Numbered from the stretch's first letter, positions 1 to 8,162 are shown. The stretch: DNA of 13,588 nucleotides from Microbacteriaceae bacterium (GCA_947454285.1 CANGJO010000017.1:1-13588); one strand, 5' to 3'. The notes: generated by a model not told the origin, from the sequence alone. Numbers and translations: made by a program.

Positions 1-1809
1 GCCGCCAGGAGTGATAAAGCTCATGCGGTGAGGCAGCAAGCCCTCTTCGATTCCGGTTAGGAACACAGCCTCATACTCCAGACCCTTGGCGGTGTGCAGG
101 GTCATCAGTGAAACGGTTCCAGATTCGTCATCCAGTTCGTCAGCGGCAGCAACCAGCGCAACTTCGTTTAAGAAGTCAGGCAGGCGACCTTCTGGATTAT
201 TGCGTTGGAATTCGCGAGCAACCGATACAAGTTCCTCAAGGTTCTCAACGCGCGCTTCGTCTTGAGGGTCCTTGCTGTTGCGCAGCGATTCAAGCAGTCC
301 GGTGCGATCCAACACGGCACGCAGAATTGCATCAACCTGCTCGTTAGGAATCATGGCCTCAAGGTTGTCCATGAGTTCGGCAAGCTGATTGATTGCGCCG
401 GTAATCTTTGGACCAAAGCCAAGATCGCTCACGTGCGAAAGCACCTGGCGCACAGACAAATTATTTTTCTCTGCGTAGCTGGCAATCTGAGTTTCAGATG
501 CATCCCCAATGCCACGCTTTGGCACGTTCAGAATGCGTCGTGTAGCAAGGTCGTCACGAGTGTTAGCGATCGCAACTAGGTATGCCATTGCGTCCTTGAT
601 TTCTTGACGCTCGTAAAACTTGGTGCCGCCAACTACGCGGTACGGAATACCTGAGCGAATGAAAATATCTTCCAACGCACGGGTCTGCGAGTTTGTGCGG
701 TAGAAGACCGCCATGTCACGGAAGGCAATTGCGTCGTCGCCCTGGCTCTTGCTGTGGAGCTTGTTGATCTCATCGGCAATAAATTGTGCTTCATCGTGTG
801 CCGAGTAACCTGTGTAGCCAACAATCTTTTCGCCGTCGCCGGCTGCGGTCCAAAGGTTTTTAGAAGGACGATCAAAGTTGTTTGAGATAACCGCGTTGGC
901 AGCAGAAAGAATGTTTTGGGTTGAACGATAGTTCTGCTCCAGCAGAATCGTCTTGGCACCCGGAAAATCTTTTTCGAATTCGGTGATGTTGCGAATGTCG
1001 GCACCGCGGAAAGCATAGATTGACTGATCCGAGTCGCCCACCACGGTTAGTGATGCGGTCTTGGCTAGTTCGCGAATCAACGCGTACTGTGCGTGGTTGG
1101 TGTCTTGATACTCGTCAACCAAAATGTGCTTGAACTTCTGCTGGTACTGCGCCAACACATCTGGGAAAGCACGGAAGAGGTGAACGGTCTCACCAATCAG
1201 ATCGTCGAAGTCAAATGCGTTGTTCTTGCGGAGCTCGTACTGGTATCGGGTGAAGATTTCAGAAATCATGCGAGCAACCGGATCGTTCTGATCTACGTTG
1301 CGGGCGTATGATTCGGCGTCGGCAAGCTCGTTCTTGGCATTTGAGATTGCTGCACCAACACCGGCCGGGGTGAGCTTGTGGATGTCGGCGCCAAGTTCCT
1401 TGATCAAGCGCTTCAGGATTGCGCGGCTATCGCCAGAGTCGTAAATAGTGAAGTTTGAATCGTGGCCAAGGCGTGCGCTCTCGCGGCGAAGAATCATTAC
1501 GCAGGCAGAGTGGAAGGTCTTTAGCCACATGCCATCGGCGGCCTCACCCAGCAGGTGACGAACGCGCTCACGCATTTCGGCAGCGGCCTTATTAGTAAAG
1601 GTAATCGCCAGAATCTGCGAAGGCCAGGCATCCTTTGTTGCCAGTAGATGCGCGATGCGGTGAGTAAGCACGCGGGTCTTGCCAGAGCCGGCACCAGCCA
1701 CAATCAACAGGGCCGGACCGCGGTACTCAACGGCCTCACGCTGCTGCGGGTTGAGCCCCTCGACTAGGCCTGCGGTGGCATCCGCTGCAAAAAAGCTCAA
1801 CTCATTCAT
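1..1809 (-). CDS. pcrA: ATP-dependent DNA helicase PcrA/UvrD, 3' end cut by the window
   Basis: Superfamily 1A 3'-5' DNA helicase, which unwinds DNA in repair and replication restart in the cytoplasm. The window holds the first 603 codons; the C-terminus lies beyond base 1 (the family is usually about 700-800 residues). Visible motifs in order are the Q-motif LNPQQREAV at residues 19-27, Walker A AGAGSGKT at 38-45, ITFTNKAA (motif Ia) near 75, Walker B/motif II VDEYQDTN at 231-238, motif III GDSDQSIYAFRGA at 258-270, motif IV FYRTNSQTRALED from 369, and motif V MTLHTAKGLE at 569-578, followed by GIEEGLLPHR. All sit in one unbroken frame, so there is no frameshift. The start is ATG at 1809; only a weak AGGA lies about 10 bases upstream. 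It is 53 bases downstream of the phosphodiesterase gene and may be cotranscribed with it or have its own promoter. UvrD rather than PcrA naming is equally defensible. Confidence 0.95.
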   Translation of the reverse strand, partial: MNELSFFAADATAGLVEGLNPQQREAVEYRGPALLIVAGAGSGKTRVLTHRIAHLLATKDAWPSQILAITFTNKAAAEMRERVRHLLGEAADGMWLKTFHSACVMILRRESARLGHDSNFTIYDSGDSRAILKRLIKELGADIHKLTPAGVGAAISNAKNELADAESYARNVDQNDPVARMISEIFTRYQYELRKNNAFDFDDLIGETVHLFRAFPDVLAQYQQKFKHILVDEYQDTNHAQYALIRELAKTASLTVVGDSDQSIYAFRGADIRNITEFEKDFPGAKTILLEQNYRSTQNILSAANAVISNNFDRPSKNLWTAAGDGEKIVGYTGYSAHDEAQFIADEINKLHSKSQGDDAIAFRDMAVFYRTNSQTRALEDIFIRSGIPYRVVGGTKFYERQEIKDAMAYLVAIANTRDDLATRRILNVPKRGIGDASETQIASYAEKNNLSVRQVLSHVSDLGFGPKITGAINQLAELMDNLEAMIPNEQVDAILRAVLDRTGLLESLRNSKDPQDEARVENLEELVSVAREFQRNNPEGRLPDFLNEVALVAAADELDDESGTVSLMTLHTAKGLEYEAVFLTGIEEGLLPHRMSFITPGG

Positions 1810-1862
1810 AACTAGGCAATCCTAAGCGCAGGCGCTGACTTTGGCTTAGGCGTAGGCAGTGA

Positions 1863-2723
1863 CTAGTGCTCGATACCGCGAGCAACCTCTACAAGAAGGT
1901 CTGGGTGGTCGGTAAAAACACCATCGGCACCGCTGAGCACGAACTTGGCGAAGTATTCATCGGTGCTGGCTTCTGCTTCTTCGGCACGGGCGGTCCAGAT
2001 GAAAACCTTCAGGCCGCGAGCCTTGGCCTCTTCAATCCAGTCCGATTCAAAAACCAAAATCGAGTTGAAGCTGATGCCATCGAAAATTTTTGCAGTCTCA
2101 TCGAAACGAGGTTCGCCCCAGGTGTCGACCAAGAAAACGTAATCACCAACATCACCACACACGCGCTTCATTTGCTCAAGCACCTTGAAGTCAAAACTTT
2201 CAAGAGTGAGTGTGATGCCGCGTTCGCGCCAATTTATCTCGCGCAACTTGCGAGCAAGAATTGCAGACACCGGAAAGCCCTGAGTGGCAAAGTACGCACC
2301 GTGTTTGACCTCAAGAATCAGGTGCTTGCCCGCGGCAAAATCTGCAGTCAACAATTCATCAACCGTTGCCAATTCAAATTGGCCATCAAACTTTGCACTG
2401 CCTGGTCGCAACTCTGGCAGTCGCTCAGTTGCCCGCAGTTGCTTGAGTTCGGCAAGGGTGAAGTCTTCGCAAAACCAGTCGGCGCGGGTTTCTTGCCAGC
2501 CAACAATTCCCTCGCGTTGCAAGTGCGCAAACTCGGGGCGCGAGGCGACATCGGTGGTGGTTGAAAGAAAGTTGTCGTGACGAATAATTAGTTCGCCATC
2601 TTTTGTTGGAATTAGATCGCACTCAATTGCATCGGCACCCATTGCAAAAGCAAGCTCGAATGCTTCAAGGGTGTTTTCTGGTCGGTACGCAGATGCTCCG
2701 CGGTGGCCAAAAACTTTAATCAA
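1863..2723 (-). CDS. glycerophosphodiester phosphodiesterase, cytoplasmic (GDPD family)
   Basis: This 286-residue protein is predicted to hydrolyse glycerophosphodiesters to sn-glycerol 3-phosphate and an alcohol. The N-terminus carries the GDPD signature HRGASAYRPENT from residue 7 (catalytic His7, Arg8). Glu34 and Asp36 in ECD are the metal ligands, followed by the second catalytic His in RHD (His49). A further family motif LEVKHG lies mid-protein and the C-terminal FIWTARAEEA / GADGVFTDHPDLL fits the barrel end. There is no signal peptide or membrane segment, so it should be cytosolic and act on phospholipid breakdown products. The start is TTG at 2723; no ATG or GTG occurs in frame just upstream, and the HRG motif only six residues in fits the family. 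A weak GGGA lies about 7 bases ahead. It follows guaA after 69 bases that include a hairpin, so it is probably not tightly coupled to the guanine genes. Substrate specificity cannot be read from sequence. Confidence 0.92.
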   Translation of the reverse strand: MIKVFGHRGASAYRPENTLEAFELAFAMGADAIECDLIPTKDGELIIRHDNFLSTTTDVASRPEFAHLQREGIVGWQETRADWFCEDFTLAELKQLRATERLPELRPGSAKFDGQFELATVDELLTADFAAGKHLILEVKHGAYFATQGFPVSAILARKLREINWRERGITLTLESFDFKVLEQMKRVCGDVGDYVFLVDTWGEPRFDETAKIFDGISFNSILVFESDWIEEAKARGLKVFIWTARAEEAEASTDEYFAKFVLSGADGVFTDHPDLLVEVARGIEH

Positions 2724-2773
2724 TTTGACGTCCCGTAAGTTTATTTTCTGGTCGCATCGCTACCGCTGGCTCC

Positions 2774-2797
2774 AATAATCGCCTGTCGGCGATTATT
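2774..2797 (-). terminator. hairpin overlapping the guaA stop codon, possible weak terminator or attenuator
   Basis: Bases 2774-2783 and 2788-2797 form a perfect 10-base-pair inverted repeat with a 4-base loop. The guaA TAA (2793-2795) lies inside the upstream arm on the coding strand. No run of T follows on the minus strand (the next bases are GGAGCC), so it is not a classic intrinsic terminator. It could partly terminate, or protect the 3' end of the guaA message. Confidence 0.45.
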
Positions 2798-4355
2798 CCC
2801 ATTCGATGGTGCCGGGTGGCTTTGAGGTGACGTCAAGCACTACGCGGTTTACGCCCTCAACCTCGTTGGTGATGCGGTTCGAAATCTTGGCAAGCAAGTC
2901 GTAAGGCAAACGAGTCCAGTCGGCAGTCATTGCGTCTTCAGATGAAACCGGACGAAGCACGATTGGGTGACCGTAGGTGCGGCCATCGCCCTGAACACCA
3001 ACTGAGCGAACATCGGCAAGCAACACAACTGGGCACTGCCAGATCTCGCCATCAAGGCCAGCTGCAGATAGCTCGGCACGAACAATCGCGTCTGCCTTGC
3101 GCAATAGATCTAGGCGCTCCTTGGTGATCTCACCAACGATGCGAATGCCAAGCCCAGGGCCAGGGAAAGGCTGACGACCAACGATTTCAGCTGGCAAACC
3201 AAGCTCGGCACCAATGGCGCGAACCTCGTCCTTGAACAGCGCACGAAGTGGCTCAACCAGTTCAAACTCAATGTCGTCAGGCAATCCGCCAACGTTGTGG
3301 TGACTCTTGATACCAGCGGTCACGCCACCACCAGACTCAACAACGTCTGGGTAAAGAGTTCCCTGAACCAAGAACTTGATTGGGCGGTTGTCTGCCTTTG
3401 ACTCTTCGTAGAGTGCGGCCTGCGCTTCTTCGAAGGTACGAATAAATTCGCGACCAATAATCTTGCGCTTGGTTTCTGGATCGCTAACACCAGCAAGTGC
3501 AGTCAAGAACTTGTCTTCAACGTTTACGGTCACCAGGCGAATACCAGTTGCTGCAACGTAGTCGCGCTCAACCTGCTCAGCCTCATCTTGACGCAGCAAA
3601 CCGTGGTTCACGAAAACACAAACAAGTTGGTCGCCAACTGCCTTGTGCACCAACGCCGCAGCAACCGCTGAGTCAACGCCACCCGATAGTCCACAGATCA
3701 CACGAGCATCACCAACCTGCGCGCGAATCTTTTCAACCTGCTCTGCAATCACGTTGCCCGAGTTCCAAGTTGCCGGAATTCCCGCAGCGTTGTGCAAGAA
3801 GTTGGTCAAAACATTCTGACCAAATTCCGAGTGCTTAACTTCTGGGTGCCACTGCACTCCATAAATTTTCTTCTGGCTGTTTGCGAAGGCTGCAACCGGA
3901 GTGATATCGGTTGATGCAAGAACTTCAAAGCCAGCCGGTGCTTCCATTACCTGGTCGCCGTGGCTCATCCAGCAAGTTTGTTCTGCAGGCTGCCCAGCAA
4001 GAATCTCGCCGCCGGCTTTCACCTTCAACGCAGTTGCGCCGTACTCGCGCTTGCCGCTCTTATCTACTCGACCACCAAGTGCGTTTGCCAAAGTCTGGAA
4101 GCCGTAGCAAATACCAAGCACCGGAATGCCAAGCTCAAGAATTTTCTTATCAAGCTGTGGTGAGCCTTCTTCATACACCGATGAAGGTCCGCCCGAAAGA
4201 ATGATTGCGAGCGGGTTCTTAGCCTGAACCTCGGCAGCAGTTACGTTGTGGTGCACGATCTCTGAGTAAACATTTGCTTCGCGAACGCGACGGGCAATTA
4301 GTTGCGCGTACTGTGCACCAAAGTCCACAACTAGCACTGGGCGATTAGCGGTCAT
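2793..4355 (-). CDS. guaA: GMP synthase (glutamine-hydrolysing)
   Basis: Converts XMP, glutamine and ATP to GMP, the last step of guanine nucleotide synthesis, in the cytosol. At 520 residues it has the full family length. The N-terminal class I glutamine amidotransferase domain (about 1-190) shows GGPSSVY near 55, the nucleophile Cys83 in GICYGFQ, and the His170/Glu172 pair in QWHPEV. The ATP pyrophosphatase domain follows, with the PP-loop SGGVDS at 224-229. The C-terminal dimerisation domain ends in the conserved TSKPPGTIEWE. The ATG at 4355 overlaps the stop of the upstream DUF3817 gene by one base (TAATG), and an AGGTGG ribosome site lies in the end of that gene, so translation is probably coupled. 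It is the last member of the guaB-guaB3-SURF1-DUF3817-guaA cluster and completes the pathway begun by guaB. Confidence 0.98.
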   Translation of the reverse strand: MTANRPVLVVDFGAQYAQLIARRVREANVYSEIVHHNVTAAEVQAKNPLAIILSGGPSSVYEEGSPQLDKKILELGIPVLGICYGFQTLANALGGRVDKSGKREYGATALKVKAGGEILAGQPAEQTCWMSHGDQVMEAPAGFEVLASTDITPVAAFANSQKKIYGVQWHPEVKHSEFGQNVLTNFLHNAAGIPATWNSGNVIAEQVEKIRAQVGDARVICGLSGGVDSAVAAALVHKAVGDQLVCVFVNHGLLRQDEAEQVERDYVAATGIRLVTVNVEDKFLTALAGVSDPETKRKIIGREFIRTFEEAQAALYEESKADNRPIKFLVQGTLYPDVVESGGGVTAGIKSHHNVGGLPDDIEFELVEPLRALFKDEVRAIGAELGLPAEIVGRQPFPGPGLGIRIVGEITKERLDLLRKADAIVRAELSAAGLDGEIWQCPVVLLADVRSVGVQGDGRTYGHPIVLRPVSSEDAMTADWTRLPYDLLAKISNRITNEVEGVNRVVLDVTSKPPGTIEWE

Positions 4356-4786
4356 TAGGCCACCTTCTTTTTTGCTGAAATTTCTTGCTCAGCAACCTTG
4401 CTGAAGTGACGTTCGGTAAAGAATGAAAGCAATGGCACAACTCCGCCAAGCGCAATTACAAGGAAGCGGCGGAAGTTCCAACGGAACAGTGTCCACATAC
4501 GGAAGTCACCAAATAGGTAAGCCACGTACAACCAACCGTGAACAATTAGCGAAATTGTGGTTAGGTCTAGGCCGGTGTCAGGGAAGCCGGTCTTGATACC
4601 GTCGGGACCCTCTGAATAGTAGGCCAGAGCCAAAAAGCCGTCTGGGCCAGCCAACCAAAGGTCGGCGTGAACGCTGAGGCGAATGCCCCACAAAATCATG
4701 ATCAGAACCAAGAAGATTCCGGTGATGTACGAGGTGATCTTGAAATACTTCAAGACCCCGCGAAGGGTGGCTTCTTGTGGATTCAT
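4355..4786 (-). CDS. DUF3817 family integral membrane protein
   Basis: A 143-residue membrane protein of unknown function that matches my recollection of the DUF3817 family of actinobacteria. Predicted membrane segments lie at about residues 16-36 (GIFLVLIMILWGI), 76-94 (ISLIVHGWLYVAYLFGD) and 106-123 (RRFLVIALGGVVPLLSFF). The tail is lysine-rich and probably cytoplasmic. The HGWLYVAYLF segment followed by a basic FRWNFRR stretch is the most family-like part. No catalytic residues are apparent. The start is ATG at 4786, with only a distant AAGG upstream; the gene begins 4 bases after the SURF1 stop and its own stop overlaps the guaA start. Sitting between SURF1 and guaA in a tight run, it is cotranscribed with guanine synthesis, but the context does not give a function. 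A link to the respiratory chain via SURF1 is a guess. Confidence 0.82.
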   Translation of the reverse strand: MNPQEATLRGVLKYFKITSYITGIFLVLIMILWGIRLSVHADLWLAGPDGFLALAYYSEGPDGIKTGFPDTGLDLTTISLIVHGWLYVAYLFGDFRMWTLFRWNFRRFLVIALGGVVPLLSFFTERHFSKVAEQEISAKKKVA

Positions 4787-4790
4787 TTGG

Positions 4791-5513
4791 CTAGTTTACC
4801 TTTTCGCCCGCGGCCTCAGCCGTCAGCAGAATTTGCTCATCCTTTACCAAGCGCCACCACAGGAACACCGCAAAGCCAGCAAACAGCAGCCACTCGGCAA
4901 AGTAGAAGGCACTTAGCCAGTTGATTTTTTGACCTTCGGCATAGGCCACGTTGATTGGCTTGAGTGGTGGCCAAGCCGATGCCTGGCTGTAGCCGTTCAA
5001 TGCCAAAATGTGGTTTTCGATTTGGACTGGCTTTTCTGGTGAATAAACATTTACCAACTGTGCCAATGACAGGGATTCAAAAACATTTGCGCTCTGCTGT
5101 GGCAGCGGGGCTTCAGATGGAATGAATACTCCTTCAAGTTTGGTGTCTACTTTTTCTAAGCCCGATGTCATGAGCGCTTCGCGCTCCCCCTGCACCTCGG
5201 CCAAATCGGCGGACCAACCCAACGCAATGGTTAAGTGCTTGCCAGATGATTCAACGGAGTTAGTGATCAACCAGTAACCGCGTTGTGAACCATTCAAACG
5301 ATTTGCAACGATGTAAACGTTCTTGGTGTCAATCTGAACGTTCACAGCTTCAATGTTGATTGCGGTTGGTGATGCATTTTCTTTGGTGAATGCGCGATCT
5401 AACTGCCACTGACTAAGCCCGGCAAAGATTGCCGCAACTGCCAGTGACAAAAACAAAGCGCCAATCCACTTTGGCTGTCTTGCAACAGTAAAGAAGCTTG
5501 GCGCTTTATTCAT
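4791..5513 (-). CDS. SURF1-family protein, probable cytochrome c oxidase assembly factor
   Basis: A 240-residue membrane protein with the SURF1 layout: an N-terminal membrane helix (about 16-34), a soluble exoplasmic domain (about 40-195) and a C-terminal helix (about 200-220, SAFYFAEWLLFAGFAVFLWW). The family pattern of a helix followed by xWQxxR is present as SQWQLDR at 34-40. Characterised SURF1 proteins assist haem a insertion into subunit I of aa3-type oxidase; that role here is by family only, since no oxidase gene lies in the window. I place the start at ATG 5513. A TTG directly before it (5516) would add one Met. No Shine-Dalgarno is visible and the start is only 7 bases after the guaB3 stop, which suggests reinitiation by ribosomes finishing guaB3. 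Sequence similarity in this family is low, so the call rests on topology, the WQ motif and the conserved neighbourhood. Confidence 0.82.
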   Translation of the reverse strand: MNKAPSFFTVARQPKWIGALFLSLAVAAIFAGLSQWQLDRAFTKENASPTAINIEAVNVQIDTKNVYIVANRLNGSQRGYWLITNSVESSGKHLTIALGWSADLAEVQGEREALMTSGLEKVDTKLEGVFIPSEAPLPQQSANVFESLSLAQLVNVYSPEKPVQIENHILALNGYSQASAWPPLKPINVAYAEGQKINWLSAFYFAEWLLFAGFAVFLWWRLVKDEQILLTAEAAGEKVN

Positions 5514-5520
5514 CAAATTT

Positions 5521-6639
5521 TTATGCGTGGTACGGCGCTACAACAACATCAACGCGCTGGAACTCTTTGACGTCTGAGTAACCGGTGGTTGCCATTGAAC
5601 GACGAAGCGCGCCCATCAAGTTTGTAGTTCCAGATGCAGATGAAGATGGACCAAGCAGAATCTCTTCTAGAGTTCCGGCGGTACCAACCTGCACCTTGTT
5701 GCCGCGAGGTAGATCCTTGTTGAACGCCTCTTGGCCCCAGTGCCAACCCTGACCCGGAGCCTCTTCGGCACGAGCAAGAACTGAACCAAGCATCACGGCA
5801 TCTGCACCAACTGCAATTGCCTTCACGATGTCACCCGATGTTCCAAGGCCACCATCGGCGATCACCTGAACGTAACGGCCACCTGATTCATCCATGTAGT
5901 CACGGCGTGCACCGGCAACATCGGCAACCGCGGTTGCCATTGGTGCGTGAATGCCAAGTACGCGACGAGTGGTTGAAGCAGCACCGCCACCAAAACCAAC
6001 CAGTACACCGGCAGCACCCGTGCGCATTAGGTGAAGTGCAGATGTGTAAGTTGCAGCGCCACCAACGATTACCGGAACATCCAACTTGTAGATGAATTCC
6101 TTTAGGTTCAGCGGTTCAACATTCTTTGAAACGTGCTCTGCAGAAACGGTAGTTCCGCGAATCACGAACAGGTCAACGCCGGCCTTGATTACGGTTTCAG
6201 AAAATTCTGCTGCACGCTGTGGTGAAAGCGCACCGGCTACGGTTACTCCCGCTGCACGTATCTGAGCAATGCGGTCGCGAATTAGCTCTGCCTTGATTGG
6301 CTCTGAGTAAATCTCTTGCATGCGCTTGGTTGCCTTGTCGGCAGGAAGCTTTGCGATCTCGTTTAGCTGCTGGCTTGGGTCTTCGTATCGGGTCCATAGG
6401 CCCTCAAGGTCAAGCACACCAAGGCCGCCAAGCTTGCCAATGGCAACCGCGGTCTCTGGTGAAACCACTGAGTCCATTGGTGCCCCTAGTACTGGCAGAC
6501 CAAACTCGTAGGCGTCAATCTTCCAAGCGGTTGATACATCCTGTGGGTCGCGAGTACGACGGTTAGGCACGATTGCAATATCGTCAAAGGCCCAAGCACG
6601 TTGCGCGCGCTTGCCGCGGCCGATTTCAATTTCAGTCAT
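5521..6639 (-). CDS. guaB3: GuaB3, IMP dehydrogenase family paralogue without CBS domains
   Basis: A 372-residue (beta/alpha)8-barrel protein of the GuaB3 (IMP dehydrogenase-related) subfamily. N-terminal features are GRGKRAQRAW, IVPNRRTRDPQDVSTAW (about 24-39) and GAPMDSVVSPE. FVIRGTTVSAEHV lies at 158-170, the phosphate-binding glycines IADGGLGTSGDIVKAIA at 260-276, and the C-terminal LMGALRRSMATTGYSDVKEFQ at 341-361. It lacks the CBS (Bateman) pair present in GuaB. The active loop reads GFGGGAASTTRRVLG (215-229). Aligned with GPGSICTTR of GuaB, this puts Ser222 (codon TCA at 5976-5974) where the catalytic Cys should be, so normal IMP dehydrogenase chemistry is doubtful. An AGGGG ribosome site precedes the ATG, 17 bases after the guaB stop. 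A regulatory or structural partner of GuaB is possible, but this is inference. Confidence 0.93.
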   Translation of the reverse strand: MTEIEIGRGKRAQRAWAFDDIAIVPNRRTRDPQDVSTAWKIDAYEFGLPVLGAPMDSVVSPETAVAIGKLGGLGVLDLEGLWTRYEDPSQQLNEIAKLPADKATKRMQEIYSEPIKAELIRDRIAQIRAAGVTVAGALSPQRAAEFSETVIKAGVDLFVIRGTTVSAEHVSKNVEPLNLKEFIYKLDVPVIVGGAATYTSALHLMRTGAAGVLVGFGGGAASTTRRVLGIHAPMATAVADVAGARRDYMDESGGRYVQVIADGGLGTSGDIVKAIAVGADAVMLGSVLARAEEAPGQGWHWGQEAFNKDLPRGNKVQVGTAGTLEEILLGPSSSASGTTNLMGALRRSMATTGYSDVKEFQRVDVVVAPYHA

Positions 6640-6656
6640 GATCCCCTATTTCGCGT

Positions 6657-8162
6657 TTAGCGAGTTCCGTAGTTTGGTGCTTCCACAGTCATCTGAATGT
6701 CATGTGGGTGAGATTCTTTTAGACCAGCAGCGGTGATGCGCACAAATTTTCCGCGCTCTTGAAGTTCAGGAATTGTCTCGCCGCCTACGTAACCCATTGA
6801 CGCACGAAGACCACCAACAAGTTGGTGAACCACCGATGCCACTGAGCCACGGTAAGGAACTCGACCTTCGATGCCTTCTGGCACAAGCTTGTCTTCGCGC
6901 AGAACGTCGTCCTGGAAGTAGCGGTCCTTTGAGTAAGACTTTGCTTCGCCGCGTGATTGCATTGCACCAAGTGATCCCATGCCGCGGTAAGTCTTGAACT
7001 GCTTTCCACCAACGAAGGTGATGTCGCCCGGGGCTTCATCGGTGCCGGCCAACAATGAACCAAGCATTACTGCGTTTGCACCGGCAACCAATGCCTTTGG
7101 AATATCACCGGAGTACTGCAAACCACCGTCGGCGATTACTGGAACACCGGCAGGCTTACATGCAAGCGACGCCTGGTAAACAGCAGTGACCTGTGGCACA
7201 CCAACACCGGCAACAACACGAGTGGTGCAAATAGAACCTGGACCAACGCCGACCTTTACGCCATCGGCACCGGCATCAACAAGTGCCTGTGCTCCCTCGC
7301 GAGTAGCAACGTTGCCACCAATGATGTCTACGTTCTTGGCAAATGGTTCTGCCTTCAACTTGGCAATCATTTCTAGAACTGCGTTGTTGTGACCGTGAGC
7401 GGTGTCAACAACCAGAACGTCAACGCCGGCATCAATCAGAGCCATTGAACGTTCCCAAGCATCCTGACCAACACCAACTGCGGCAGCAACTAGCAAACGA
7501 CCATTGGCATCCTTTGATGCAAGTGGGTACTTCTCTGACTTATCGAAGTCCTTCACGGTGATCAAACCGCGAAGCTTTCCGTTGCCATCAATAAGAGGTA
7601 ACTTTTCGATGCGGTGCTGAGCAAAGATGCCGATTGCGTCATCCGGGTTGATGTCGTGCGGTGCCGTAATAAGAGGCATCGGAGTCATTACATCTTTAAC
7701 CAAAGTTGTGGTGCGCTGAACATCAAGCACAAAGCGCATATCGCGGTTGGTCACAATGCCAACTAGGCGGTCGTCTTCATCAACAACCGGCAACCCCGAT
7801 ACTCGGTAGCGGCCGCAAAGGTCGTCGACTTCTTGAATGGTTGCAAAAGGAGTGGTGGTTACCGGGTGGGTAATCATTCCGGCTTCCGAGCGCTTGACCA
7901 GGTCAACCTCGCTGGCCTGACGATCTAGTGAAAGGTTGCGGTGCAGCACACCAATGCCGCCTTGGCGGGCCATGGCGATTGCCATGCGGGCCTCAGTCAC
8001 GGTGTCCATGGCCGATGAAAGCAACGGAACGTTGATCTCAATGCGCTTGGTGATGCGGGTCTTGGTGTTTACCCCCGAAGGAACGATGTTTGATTCGCCC
8101 GGCAGGAGCAGAACGTCATCGTAGGTGAGGCCAATAAAGCCAAACGGGTCATTTTGAGTCAT
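6657..8162 (-). CDS. guaB: IMP dehydrogenase
   Basis: Oxidises IMP to XMP with NAD+, the committed step to GMP. At 501 residues it has the full family length. The N-terminal barrel half starts with FGLTYDDVLLLPG-like residues (8-22) and SSAMDTVTEA (49-58). Two CBS domains are inserted at about 95-210 (MITHPVTT, VSGLPVVDED, VTNRD; DVMTPMPLIT, KLPLIDGNGKLRGLITVKD). The catalytic loop GPGSICTTR lies at 307-315 with Cys312, the phosphate-binding IADGGLQYSGDI at 343-354, GMGSLGAM at 394-401, and the flap PYRGS at 436-440. The ATG at 8162 has AGGA about 8 bases upstream. It is the first gene of the leftward guanine cluster and diverges from the liv operon. The CBS pair normally binds ATP/GTP to tune activity. 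No riboswitch fits in the short leader, so control is presumably by promoter and protein. Confidence 0.98.
   Translation of the reverse strand: MTQNDPFGFIGLTYDDVLLLPGESNIVPSGVNTKTRITKRIEINVPLLSSAMDTVTEARMAIAMARQGGIGVLHRNLSLDRQASEVDLVKRSEAGMITHPVTTTPFATIQEVDDLCGRYRVSGLPVVDEDDRLVGIVTNRDMRFVLDVQRTTTLVKDVMTPMPLITAPHDINPDDAIGIFAQHRIEKLPLIDGNGKLRGLITVKDFDKSEKYPLASKDANGRLLVAAAVGVGQDAWERSMALIDAGVDVLVVDTAHGHNNAVLEMIAKLKAEPFAKNVDIIGGNVATREGAQALVDAGADGVKVGVGPGSICTTRVVAGVGVPQVTAVYQASLACKPAGVPVIADGGLQYSGDIPKALVAGANAVMLGSLLAGTDEAPGDITFVGGKQFKTYRGMGSLGAMQSRGEAKSYSKDRYFQDDVLREDKLVPEGIEGRVPYRGSVASVVHQLVGGLRASMGYVGGETIPELQERGKFVRITAAGLKESHPHDIQMTVEAPNYGTR

Noticed and set aside
633..1016. A 127-codon minus-strand frame inside the helicase region
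   Set aside because: It is in a different frame from the helicase, whose motifs II, III, IV and V run through the same bases in one continuous reading frame.
1..1809. A possible broken (pseudogene) helicase
   Set aside because: The ATG at 1809 and the MTLHTAKGLE motif near base 100 are in the same frame with no stop between; only the window edge cuts the gene.
1821..1850. Inverted repeats between the phosphodiesterase and helicase genes (CCTAAGC/GCTTAGG and AGCGC/GCGCT)
   Set aside because: The arms are short and overlap each other, and there is no T-tract. They are not enough to call a terminator or operator.
1866..2564. A 232-codon open frame on the plus strand opposite the phosphodiesterase gene
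   Set aside because: It lies wholly antisense to a protein with intact GDPD motifs, and its translation shows no recognisable domain. It is a shadow frame.
2738..2743. TAAACT on the minus strand as a promoter -10 for the phosphodiesterase gene
   Set aside because: No acceptable -35 lies at 16-19 bases upstream, so the match is too weak to list as a feature.
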